Source of the DNA: Syntrophorhabdaceae bacterium PtaU1.Bin034 | GTDB lineage: Bacteria; Desulfobacterota_G; Syntrophorhabdia; Syntrophorhabdales; WCHB1-27 | Direction of reading: 5' to 3' | Length of the DNA: 5,535 bases | Assembly (NCBI GenBank): GCA_002067405.1 | Contig: MVRP01000240.1 | Location: 1 to 5,535, forward strand | Shown here: positions 1-4,943 of the stretch, piece after piece | How the letters are laid out: each line of letters opens with the position of its first letter | How positions within the stretch are numbered: the first letter of the stretch is position 1 | Position numbers and translations under genes: made by a program | Notes under the pieces: model-generated | What the model saw: the letters and a program-made list of their open reading frames with translations, nothing else | What the model was told of the DNA's origin: nothing | The model's database searches: none

Positions 1-507
1 GTAGTTACCGACCCGGAGTTCCTTGCCCGGCTGGAGACAGCCGCCCAGGCGGTATGGGCGGGCATGTATCCGGTGTTTATCAATGACGAGACGGTAATGA
101 ACATGGTGGGAGTGGTCCCCACAGGCGTATTCGACCCGAGGACGCAACGGGGTCTGCGGTGTATAGCAACGAAAGAGCTTCCCGTATTCTTCGGCGCACC
201 CGCCCTGATCTTCATGGGCGGCAACGCAAAAATGAATGATCCGGGAACCGCGATCGGCATCTGCGGGCAGAATATGAATCTCACGGCCCATTCGCTCGGG
301 CTCGGCGTCTGCTGGAGCAACTTCGGGAAGGCAGTCAATTTTATCCCGGAAATAAAGTCCGGACTCGGGTTCGAGGACCCGTGGAGCGTGGAAACGGTTC
401 TCGGGCTCGGTTATCCGAAATTCAAACAGCAGGGTATGGTCCCCCGTCACCACCGGCCGGTAACATGGTTCCGTCCGGGGTCTGACGGCCCACAGATAGA
501 AGCGTGA
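1..507 (+). CDS. Nitroreductase-family FMN-dependent oxidoreductase, C-terminal part (5' end outside window)
   Basis: The frame is open from base 1 and gives 168 residues before the TGA at 505-507; the true start lies upstream. Family recognition rests on three blocks. APALIFMGG (about residues 67-75) is the core strand that follows the dimer-swapped region. GICGQNMNLTAHSLGLGVCW (about 83-102) is the conserved helix of nitroreductases, close to GAAxQNLLLAAxxLGLGxCW. LGLGYPKFK, followed by P-R and VTW (about 133-155), is the C-terminal signature usually seen as GYPKxKxxRxPPR. Such proteins bind FMN and use NAD(P)H or ferredoxin electrons to reduce nitro groups, quinones, enones or other acceptors. 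In anaerobes many carry an N-terminal 2x[4Fe-4S] ferredoxin domain, which cannot be checked here. The stop is 43 nt before the first SDR gene, so co-transcription is likely. The family is fairly sure; the substrate is unknown. Confidence 0.85.
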   Translation, partial: VVTDPEFLARLETAAQAVWAGMYPVFINDETVMNMVGVVPTGVFDPRTQRGLRCIATKELPVFFGAPALIFMGGNAKMNDPGTAIGICGQNMNLTAHSLGLGVCWSNFGKAVNFIPEIKSGLGFEDPWSVETVLGLGYPKFKQQGMVPRHHRPVTWFRPGSDGPQIEA

Positions 508-523
508 AAGCGTCCGCTTTCGC
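504..523 (+). other. RNA hairpin overlapping the nitroreductase stop codon
   Basis: GAAAGC (506-511) pairs with GCTTTC (516-521) around a GTCC loop. The stem is lengthened by a T-G wobble and a G-C pair (504/523), and it starts at the TGA. No T-run follows, so it is not a standard intrinsic terminator. It may stabilise the 3' end of the upstream cistron or reduce read-through in the 43-nt spacer. That role is inferred. Confidence 0.4.
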
Positions 524-550
524 CAATTCGGCTTCAAGGAGGCAGGTCGT

Positions 551-1333
551 ATGAGAGAGTTCGACGGGAAGGTCGCAGTGGTCACAGGGGCGGGCGGAGG
601 GATCGGACGGGCTTCGGCCGTCGCTCTTGCAGAGAAGGGCGCAAAGGTAGCGGTCGCGGACGTGCTGGTCGAACAGGGATTAGAGACAGCGCAGATGATC
701 AAGGAAAAAGGTGGCGAAGCGATCTTTGTCAGAACGGATGTATCAGACTCCGGCACCGTGCAGGCACTCGTAAACAAGACCGTCGAGACCTACGGCAGAC
801 TCGATTATGCAGTCAATAACGCAGGAATCGGCGGGGCCAACGCGATGACTGCCGATTATCCGGAAGATGACTGGAACAGAATAATCGCCGTAAATCTCAC
901 CGGTGTCTGGCTATGCATGAAGTACGAAATCCCGCAGATGCTGCGGCAAGGCAAGGGCGTTATTGTGAACGTGGCGTCAGTGGTAGGATTGACGGGCCTG
1001 AGCCTGGTTTGCGGCTATGCTGCTGCGAAACACGGCGTGGTGGGATTGACGAAAGTTGCGGGGATGGAATATGCGGCCCAAGGCGTCCGGGTGGCTTCCG
1101 TATGTCCCGGTTTTGTGGAGACACCCATGATGGACGAAGCAGCCCGGATAGGCGGAGTGCCGAAAGACGACTTCTATAAGGCTTTGGGGGCTTTTTCCTC
1201 AAACGGAAGGGTGGCAAAACCGGAGGAAATAGCAGCAGCCGTTGTCTGGCTGTGCTCCGATGCCGCATCCTTCGTAACCGGAACGACCCTGGTAGCGGAC
1301 GGCGGATGGATTTGCGGTTATCGGCTGAGATGA
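551..1333 (+). CDS. Classical SDR-family NAD-dependent oxidoreductase (SDR 1 of 3)
   Basis: This 260-residue protein is a full-length classical SDR (the family is usually about 250). A Rossmann fold starts at residue 8. The glycine motif TGAGGGIG is at 12-19, an acidic residue (D37, in VADV) at the end of beta-2 predicts NAD(H), and D63-V64 probably contacts adenine. NNAG is at 89-92. The catalytic tetrad is N115, S143, Y156 and K160 (YAAAK), with the usual 28- and 13-residue spacings. PGFVETPM (186-193) is the usual substrate/cofactor loop, and VADGGW closes the fold. It should interconvert a secondary alcohol and a ketone in the cytoplasm; the substrate cannot be read from sequence. The start is set by AAGGAGG at 536-542, 8 nt before ATG. 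It follows a nitroreductase and precedes two further SDRs, so a shared pathway is likely. FabG-like ketoreductase activity is an alternative. Confidence 0.93.
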   Translation: MREFDGKVAVVTGAGGGIGRASAVALAEKGAKVAVADVLVEQGLETAQMIKEKGGEAIFVRTDVSDSGTVQALVNKTVETYGRLDYAVNNAGIGGANAMTADYPEDDWNRIIAVNLTGVWLCMKYEIPQMLRQGKGVIVNVASVVGLTGLSLVCGYAAAKHGVVGLTKVAGMEYAAQGVRVASVCPGFVETPMMDEAARIGGVPKDDFYKALGAFSSNGRVAKPEEIAAAVVWLCSDAASFVTGTTLVADGGWICGYRLR

Positions 1334-1392
1334 AGAACAGGCGCCAATAAGCGCATTTGAGCACCTATAAACACCTCCGGTACTACTCAGAC

Positions 1393-1425
1393 TGGCCCTC
1401 ACGGAGTAACGCACCGTGGGGGCCA
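1393..1425 (+). other. 12-bp RNA hairpin in the SDR1-SDR2 spacer
   Basis: TGGCCCTCACGG (1393-1404) pairs with CCGTGGGGGCCA (1414-1425) over all 12 positions, with one G-T wobble and a 9-nt loop (agtaacgca). No T-run follows; the sequence continues ACAGG and then a G-rich run to the SD of the next gene. It is the strongest structure in the 124-nt spacer and lies 20 nt before the AAGGAGG. It could set an mRNA processing or stability boundary or act as a factor-dependent pause site. The function is inferred only from structure and position. Confidence 0.5.
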
Positions 1426-1457
1426 ACAGGTAAGAGGGGGTATAAAAGGAGGCGAGG

Positions 1458-2234
1458 ATGGATCTGAAAGGAAAGGTAGCGATTGTAACAGGCGCTGTCG
1501 GCGTGATCGGGCGGGGTATTTCCGGGACCCTTGCCGGTGAAGGCATGCATGTGGCGGTAGCTGACCTGTCTCAGGAGCAGTGTAATGATTTTGCCGAGGA
1601 GATAAAGGCGTCCGGCGGAAGCGCACTGGGAGTCGGGGTTGATGTGAGCTCCCGTGAATCGACGCGGCACATGGCCCAAAAAGTGCTTCAGGCCTTCGGC
1701 CGGATCGATGCCCTTGTGAACAATGCCGGCGTTATTGCCGTCGCACCGCTCGCGGTTTATAGGGAAGAGGATTTTGACAGGATAATTGCGGTAAACCTGA
1801 AAGGCTCTTTTCTGTGCGCGCAGGCGGTCGTTGGCCACATGATCGAGAGAAAAAGCGGGCGCATAATCAATATATCGTCGGTGGCGGCTAAGAGGCCGGG
1901 CCCCCTCCAGACGGCCTATGCAGCATCGAAGCACGGCCAACTCGGACTCACCCAGGTATGGTGCCAGGAACTGGGACAGTTCAACATCACCGTCAATGCC
2001 GTATGCCCCGGCTTCATTGATTCCCCCATGTGGAAGGACCATCTCAGCCCCGCATACGCCCCTGCCTTCGGCGTTGAGCCGTCCGAGCTGATCGGTACCG
2101 TTGCAAAGACCAACAGTCCTTTAGGAAAGCCGCAGACCCCCGCGGAGATCGGGGAAGCGGTGGCGTTTTTCTGCAGGGCAGACAACGTATCCGGACAGGC
2201 TCTCGTCATTGACGGCGGCCACGCCATGTGGTAG
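1458..2234 (+). CDS. Classical SDR-family NAD-dependent oxidoreductase (SDR 2 of 3)
   Basis: A complete 258-residue classical SDR. The nucleotide-binding motif reads TGAVGVIG (11-18): the second glycine of TGxxxGIG is valine (V16), a variant found in some SDRs. D36 (VADL) at the end of beta-2 favours NAD(H), and D62-V63 follows the pattern. NNAG is at 88-91. The tetrad N113, S141, Y154, K158 (YAASK) is intact and correctly spaced. PGFIDSPMW (about 183-191) forms the substrate loop and VIDGGHAMW ends the chain. It is expected to be a soluble alcohol/ketone dehydrogenase; the insert of about 25 residues after SPMW, before the PLGK segment, probably shapes substrate choice. AAGGAGG (1446-1452) stands 5 nt before the ATG. 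It lies 124 nt after SDR1 and 33 nt before SDR3 on the same strand. The substrate is unknown. Confidence 0.93.
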   Translation: MDLKGKVAIVTGAVGVIGRGISGTLAGEGMHVAVADLSQEQCNDFAEEIKASGGSALGVGVDVSSRESTRHMAQKVLQAFGRIDALVNNAGVIAVAPLAVYREEDFDRIIAVNLKGSFLCAQAVVGHMIERKSGRIINISSVAAKRPGPLQTAYAASKHGQLGLTQVWCQELGQFNITVNAVCPGFIDSPMWKDHLSPAYAPAFGVEPSELIGTVAKTNSPLGKPQTPAEIGEAVAFFCRADNVSGQALVIDGGHAMW

Positions 2235-2267
2235 TGAAGTAGTCAATGACATACGGAAGGAGAAGGC

Positions 2268-3074
2268 ATGGACAGGCTGCGCGACAAAGTATGCCTGATA
2301 ACAGGAGCTGCCGGAGGCATAGGCAGCGCGATAACGGCGCGTTTTCATGCAGAATGCGCGATAGTAATAGCGACGGATATCAATGATACTGCGGGACACG
2401 TGCTGGCGAGCCGGTTTTCGGACCGGTCGGCGTATTATCACCTCGATGTAAGCAAGGAAGACGATTGGAAAGAAGCGTTCTCCATTCTCGATAAGAAGTA
2501 CGGCCGCCTGGACGTTCTCGTCAACAATGCGGGAATACTTGGTTACCTTGAGACAGCCGGCCCTTATGACGCGGAGCACGTGGACCTGGAAAGCTGGCGT
2601 CACGTGCATGCCGTTAACCTCGACGGTATAGCGCTGGGATGCAAGCACGCAATACGGCTTATGAAGAAAAACAGGTCGGGGAGCATCATCAATATGTCTT
2701 CCCGTTCAGGGATTATCGGCATTCCGCGCCTGGTGGCATACGCCTCCAGCAAGGCCGGCGTGAGGAACCATACCAAAAGCGTCGCCCTCTATTGCGCGGA
2801 GAAGGGGTACAATATTCGCTGCAACTCAATCCATCCGGGCGCAATCCTCACGCCGATCTGGGACCACGATCTCGGGGGAGGTGAGGAGCGGGAACAGAGA
2901 ATCAGAAGGTTGTGCCGGAGGATTCCCCTCGGAAGAATGGGTACACCCCTGGATGTTGCAAATGCCGCGCTTTATCTGGCATCCGACGAATCAGGGTACG
3001 TGACCGGCGTAGAGCTGAATGTTGATGGCGGGATTCTGGCAGGCGGTTCGGCCCAGCCGACAGGGGAGAGGTAA
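2268..3074 (+). CDS. Classical SDR-family NAD-dependent oxidoreductase (SDR 3 of 3), cyclic-alcohol/hydroxysteroid dehydrogenase-like
   Basis: A 268-residue classical SDR. TGAAGGIG is at 12-19, D37 (ATDI) at the end of beta-2 indicates NAD(H), and D60-V61 and NNAG (86-89) are present. The tetrad is N117, S145, Y158 and K162 (YASSK). Between NNAG and the catalytic Asn there is a longer loop (GPYDAEHVDLESW) than in SDR1 and SDR2. The segment from the catalytic Lys to NSIHPGAILTPIWD, with ALYCAEKGYNIRCN in it, resembles the SDR branch that includes cyclopentanol/cyclohexanol and 3-alpha/20-beta-hydroxysteroid dehydrogenases. This assignment is from memory of family patterns and is only suggestive. 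The C-terminus has NVDGGILAGGSA. The start is set by GGAAGGAG (2255-2262), 5 nt before ATG. It is 33 nt after SDR2, the tightest spacing of the three SDRs, so it is probably on the same mRNA. It is the last gene of the + strand cluster. Confidence 0.92.
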   Translation: MDRLRDKVCLITGAAGGIGSAITARFHAECAIVIATDINDTAGHVLASRFSDRSAYYHLDVSKEDDWKEAFSILDKKYGRLDVLVNNAGILGYLETAGPYDAEHVDLESWRHVHAVNLDGIALGCKHAIRLMKKNRSGSIINMSSRSGIIGIPRLVAYASSKAGVRNHTKSVALYCAEKGYNIRCNSIHPGAILTPIWDHDLGGGEEREQRIRRLCRRIPLGRMGTPLDVANAALYLASDESGYVTGVELNVDGGILAGGSAQPTGER

Positions 3075-3082
3075 CGTCGTTT

Positions 3083-3104
3083 GAGACTGTGTGTTAGTCT
3101 CTTT
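3083..3104 (+). terminator. Possible weak terminator after the SDR cluster
   Basis: GAGACT (3083-3088) pairs with AGTCTC (3096-3101) across a 7-nt loop and is followed by TTT and then CGTC. It begins 9 nt after the last SDR stop codon, where a terminator is expected because the next gene converges from the other strand. The stem is short and the T-run poor, so strength is doubtful. A second small hairpin, CGGAA-GGTT-TTCCG (about 3164-3177), sits just past the methyltransferase stop on the other strand, also without a T-run. Confidence 0.35.
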
Positions 3105-3179
3105 CGTCATTCCTGTGTCCACCCACACGCGTCAATTTATCTGCTTTCTGCCACTGTCACTGACGGAAGGTTTTCCGGA

Positions 3180-3950
3180 CTATGCTGCTGCCCGGCAATT
3201 CCCTCTCGATAAATAGATGTTTTCACCCTTTCTCCATTCATGATCGAAACCATTCGAGCCGCAGTAAAAGCTGCGAGCGCATCCGGCTTTCATGTGCTCA
3301 TGAAGCTCTATGGCAATTGACTCGATCGTTTCGATCCAGGACGAGGTATTGCCGAAAACCTCCTTCTCTGCTCCTTCGATGTCTATTTTCAGGATATCTA
3401 TTCTTGTCAGATTATAGTCCTTGATTATCTTATCCATTGTGACGCCCGTTACAGGGTGGCAAATACCGTTAATCGGCCGGCTGTCCGGGTGGGCCTTCGT
3501 CTCCGTGGTAAAACCCCACTTCCCGCGCCCGGGATCGAGCACGTTGATTTCCTCGTCTCTGTTCCATAAGGCGGCCTGAACCGGCGTGATCTGAGGGTAC
3601 GGCACTGTATTTTCTTTAAGCAGTTGAAAATTGCTTTGCTCCGGTTCTATTGCAATAATCTTCGCCTGGGGATATTTGTTCGCGAAATATATCGAAGCAA
3701 GGCCAATGTTCGCTCCCGCGTCGACTATGACCTTCGGCTGCGTTTCTGTATGAAAGTCATAGTCCTGGTTGATGAATATCTGCTCATACGCCAGGACATC
3801 CGACGAAGGGATACGCAGGTGAAAAGCACACTTACAATCATGTCTTTGCAGTTCGAAAAGAACGGTGGACTTTGTGACTTTGCCTTTTGTCGCACGCAAA
3901 AGACCTATAAAACCTATAGTCCTCAAGTATCTTTTTATGCCCCTAATCAT
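3180..3950 (-). CDS. FkbM-family SAM-dependent methyltransferase
   Basis: With the ATG at 3950 the protein has 256 residues. The N-terminus is basic and partly hydrophobic (IKRYLRTIGFIGLLRATKG). SSDVLAYEQIF (49-59) leads into the SAM-binding motif VIVDAGANIG (74-83), with the acidic E102 (IAIEP) ending strand 2. ILKIDIEGAEKEVF (186-199) contains the DIEGAE signature of FkbM enzymes, followed by IAIELHE (212-218). The C-terminal FDHEW-GENIYLSR pattern is also typical. FkbM proteins O-methylate sugars, polyketides or surface glycans in the cytoplasm; the acceptor here is unknown. A GTG start at 4034 would add 28 residues, but that extension is Cys/Pro-rich and unlike the family. Neither start has a clear SD. 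The gene stands alone, convergent with the SDR operon and without glycan or polyketide genes beside it, so it may be an acquired orphan. Confidence 0.88.
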   Translation of the reverse strand: MIRGIKRYLRTIGFIGLLRATKGKVTKSTVLFELQRHDCKCAFHLRIPSSDVLAYEQIFINQDYDFHTETQPKVIVDAGANIGLASIYFANKYPQAKIIAIEPEQSNFQLLKENTVPYPQITPVQAALWNRDEEINVLDPGRGKWGFTTETKAHPDSRPINGICHPVTGVTMDKIIKDYNLTRIDILKIDIEGAEKEVFGNTSSWIETIESIAIELHEHMKAGCARSFYCGSNGFDHEWRKGENIYLSRGNCRAAA

Positions 3951-4281
3951 GATTCGCGTTGCGAAAGTATGCGTCTTTTTGAAAAAAGCACACCCGCAAG
4001 GTGGTGGTGAACAGGCGTTCGAACCAACAGGCACTGCTGCAATGCGGGAGAAGGAAGGAATAGCTTAAAGATTACTCTCTATCGAAACCGGCAGCTTACA
4101 GGAGAATCGTCTTTTTTCAGCCTGTTTGCCTCCTTATTTGCTTTCGCATCTCGTTAAATTTAATCATTCCACAGGCTCAGTCAATCTCAATGATTTCCTG
4201 CAGTCTCGCCGGGCAGGCCAAGGACGGGCGGCAACTAAACCTTCCTGAAATATTTTGGCAATTATCCTTGCAAATTAGCGG

Positions 4282-4293
4282 AATATCGATATT
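4282..4293. repeat. 12-bp perfect palindrome
   Basis: AATATCGATATT reads the same on both strands. It lies in non-coding DNA downstream of the lysine-rich micro-protein gene and upstream of the methyltransferase gene on the - strand. It may be a binding site for a dimeric regulator, but there is no second copy in the window and no clear promoter next to it. Confidence 0.4.
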
Positions 4294-4316
4294 GTTTGGC
4301 GGCACACGTGGTGCTT

Positions 4317-4352
4317 CAGACCGTCAAGCTCCGTTGAAACAGTCTGTTTTTT
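4317..4352 (+). terminator. Weak intrinsic-terminator-like hairpin with T6
   Basis: CAGAC (4317-4321) pairs with GTCTG (4342-4346) and the inner TCAA (4324-4327) with TTGA (4334-4337), with an internal loop between, followed directly by six T (4347-4352). No + strand gene precedes it, so it would terminate only a non-coding or stray transcript. On the - strand the same hairpin lies past the micro-protein stop but lacks a T-run there. The low-GC, interrupted stem makes activity uncertain. Confidence 0.25.
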
Positions 4353-4387
4353 GATCTTTGCCTTTCTCTTGCAGTCCTGGCGTAATA

Positions 4388-4492
4388 TCAAGCCTTGGCG
4401 GCCTTCTTCTGCTTTTTGGCTTCCTTCTTTTCTTTGAGTGTTTTTGTGGGCGCCTTTTTTGTGTCCTTCTTGACGTCGTGACTTTTCGCCAT
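4388..4492 (-). CDS. Lysine-rich 34-residue micro-protein
   Basis: The reverse strand reads ATG (4492-4490) to TGA (4390-4388) and encodes 34 residues starting MAKSHDVKKDTKKAPTKTLK. Fourteen residues are Lys, two Asp and two Glu, giving a net charge near +10. The second half is an alternating Lys/Glu/Ala stretch likely to be helical. There is no signal peptide or membrane segment and no Cys, Trp or Tyr. An excellent SD, AAGAAGGAG (+ strand complement at 4500-4508), stands 7 nt before the ATG and supports real translation. Short basic proteins with a similar MAKxHDVKK...KTLKEKK pattern are, as far as I recall, widespread hypothetical proteins in environmental bacteria. A role in nucleic-acid or ribosome binding would fit the composition but is inference. 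The gene is monocistronic. It is not the longer overlapping open frame at 4324-4554, which is in another frame and lacks this SD. Confidence 0.75.
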   Translation of the reverse strand: MAKSHDVKKDTKKAPTKTLKEKKEAKKQKKAAKA

Positions 4493-4557
4493 GGCTTCAC
4501 TCCTTCTTGGGAATGACGATATATTACCACAAACATTCTCTCCCTGAAACGCACTTC

Positions 4558-4621
4558 TTTTGTTGGGGCTCGCGTCGCCCCCTCTACGGGCGAAGCCCGC
4601 AGAGACTCCCCCTCAACAAAA
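4558..4621. repeat. Nested palindromic (REP/MITE-like) element
   Basis: The outer arms TTTTGTTG (4558-4565) and CAACAAAA (4614-4621) are perfect inverted repeats, extended inward by GGG/CCC with one bulged T. Inside lie two further hairpins. One is GGGGC-(TCGCGTC)-GCCCC at 4565-4581. The other is CTCT-a-CGGGC-(GAA)-GCCCG-c-AGAG at 4582-4604. The outer stem and the first inner hairpin share bases 4565-4568, so they are alternative folds. The design is that of a small non-autonomous palindromic repeat. No transposase gene or clear target-site duplication is seen. It lies between divergent genes, where such elements tolerate insertion. Confidence 0.6.
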
Positions 4622-4641
4622 GGAAGAGGCGGTAATTCGCT

Positions 4642-4657
4642 GGGCTCGCGTCGCCCC
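4642..4657. repeat. Second copy of the 16-bp palindromic core
   Basis: GGGCTCGCGTCGCCCC here is identical to 4566-4581, 76 bp to the left. It is itself hairpin-forming (GGGC/GCCC around the TCGCGTC centre). The flanks differ from the first copy (the outer TTTTGTTG arm is missing), so this looks like a partial or decayed copy of the same element. Confidence 0.6.
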
Positions 4658-4665
4658 TTGCTATG

Positions 4666-4759
4666 CTGAGGTGCGGAGGAGATGGGGGGCGGAGGAGAAA
4701 ATGTGCTTGTTCACCTCTGCTCCTCTGCTCCTCAGCCCCTCAGCCCCTCTGCACCTCCT
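4666..4759. repeat. Inverted pair of 8-bp degenerate tandem arrays
   Basis: The right arm (4712-4759) is six consecutive 8-mers fitting CNCCTCNG (CACCTCTG, CTCCTCTG, CTCCTCAG, CCCCTCAG, CCCCTCTG, CACCTCCT). The left arm (4666-4697) is four 8-mers of the reverse-complement type (CTGAGGTG, CGGAGGAG, ATGGGGGG, CGGAGGAG). A 14-nt spacer separates them. The arms can pair: the reverse complement of the left arm matches 4728-4759 at 25 of 32 positions. The G-rich arm could also form two-tier G-quadruplexes. It resembles slippage-generated intergenic repeats; no function is evident. Confidence 0.6.
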
Positions 4760-4866
4760 ACTACGGATCTCGACCTTATTGTCGAGAGACGCTGCCGGAA
4801 TTCGTCATTTCTTGTCATTGTCCGTAGCGGCTTGTCGGGCTGTCCTGTCTATTCCCTTTAAAGGAC

Positions 4867-4884
4867 GGAGTATTCGAGGAGTAT
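4867..4884 (+). repeat. GGAGTAT direct repeat next to the sigma-54 promoter
   Basis: GGAGTAT occurs at 4867-4873 and 4878-4884, start-to-start 11 bp, about one helical turn, ending 4 bp before the -24 element. Same-face spacing suggests a protein contact, but sigma-54 activators normally bind further upstream, so chance is possible. Confidence 0.3.
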
Positions 4885-4888
4885 CATG

Positions 4889-4905
4889 TTGGCACGACCC
4901 TTGCT
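4889..4905 (+). promoter_or_regulatory. Sigma-54 (RpoN) -24/-12 promoter
   Basis: TTGGCACG-ACCC-TTGCT matches the consensus YTGGCACG-N4-TTGCW completely. The invariant GG (4891-4892) and GC (4903-4904) are separated by the required 10 nt. Transcription should start about 12 bp past the GC, near 4915, leaving a leader of about 28 nt with the SD at 4929-4935. It therefore drives the small exported protein. A sigma-54 promoter needs an enhancer-binding ATPase, probably acting from sites between about 4760 and 4850, where TGTC words recur; the regulator gene is not in the window. Confidence 0.88.
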
Positions 4906-4943
4906 ATTATTTGGGTATGGAACTCGCCAAGGAGGCGCAAAAG

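Larger units (their letters stand above)
3951..4387. other. Gene-poor stretch between methyltransferase and micro-protein genes
   Basis: No convincing gene is seen in these 437 bases; longer open frames here lack ribosome binding sites and look like chance. Visible structure consists of a CTTTTT/AAAAAG palindrome near 3974-3987, AGCCTGT (4119-4125) repeated inverted as ACAGGCT (4171-4177), the 10-bp palindrome TTAAATTTAA (4154-4163), the 12-bp palindrome AATATCGATATT (4282-4293), and a hairpin followed by six T (4317-4352). The methyltransferase promoter on the - strand must lie at its left edge, but no good -35/-10 pair could be named. Confidence 0.5.
4493..4943. other. Repeat-rich intergenic region upstream of the exported-protein gene
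   Basis: These 451 bases hold, from left to right: the SD of the micro-protein (4500-4508); a nested palindromic element (4558-4621); a second copy of its GC-rich core (4642-4657); two opposed arrays of degenerate 8-bp units (4666-4697 and 4712-4759); a segment with repeated TGTC words (4780-4849); a direct repeat of GGAGTAT (4867-4884); and a sigma-54 promoter (4889-4905). A + strand open frame starting at TTG 4560 runs through all this into the exported-protein gene. The repeats and the internal promoter argue that it is not translated from there. Confidence 0.7.

Noticed and set aside
960..1364. 134-residue Arg/Pro-rich open frame on the - strand opposite SDR1
   Set aside because: The composition is typical of antisense reading of a GC-rich gene; no ribosome binding site or family motif.
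1357..1386. Possible promoter TTGAGC-18-TACTAC before SDR2
   Set aside because: The -10 match is poor (3 of 6) and the genes are close enough for co-transcription; not strong enough to list.
1383..2042. 219-residue open frame on the - strand opposite SDR2
   Set aside because: It lies antisense to a clear SDR with all family motifs, and its translation shows no recognisable domain or SD.
3624..4068. Overlapping + strand open frames opposite the FkbM gene
   Set aside because: They are antisense to a gene with unambiguous FkbM motifs and lack ribosome binding sites.
4255..4272. Second sigma-54-like site, TTGGCAATTATCCTTGCA
   Set aside because: The GG and GC are 11 nt apart instead of the strictly required 10, and no gene follows on that strand.
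4324..4554. 76-residue open frame on the - strand, very Arg/Lys/Pro-rich
   Set aside because: It is another frame of the lysine-rich micro-protein gene, has no SD at its start, and its odd composition is explained by the A/G-rich coding DNA beneath it.
4712..4759. CRISPR-like array
   Set aside because: The units are 8 bp, contiguous and without spacers, so this is a simple tandem repeat.
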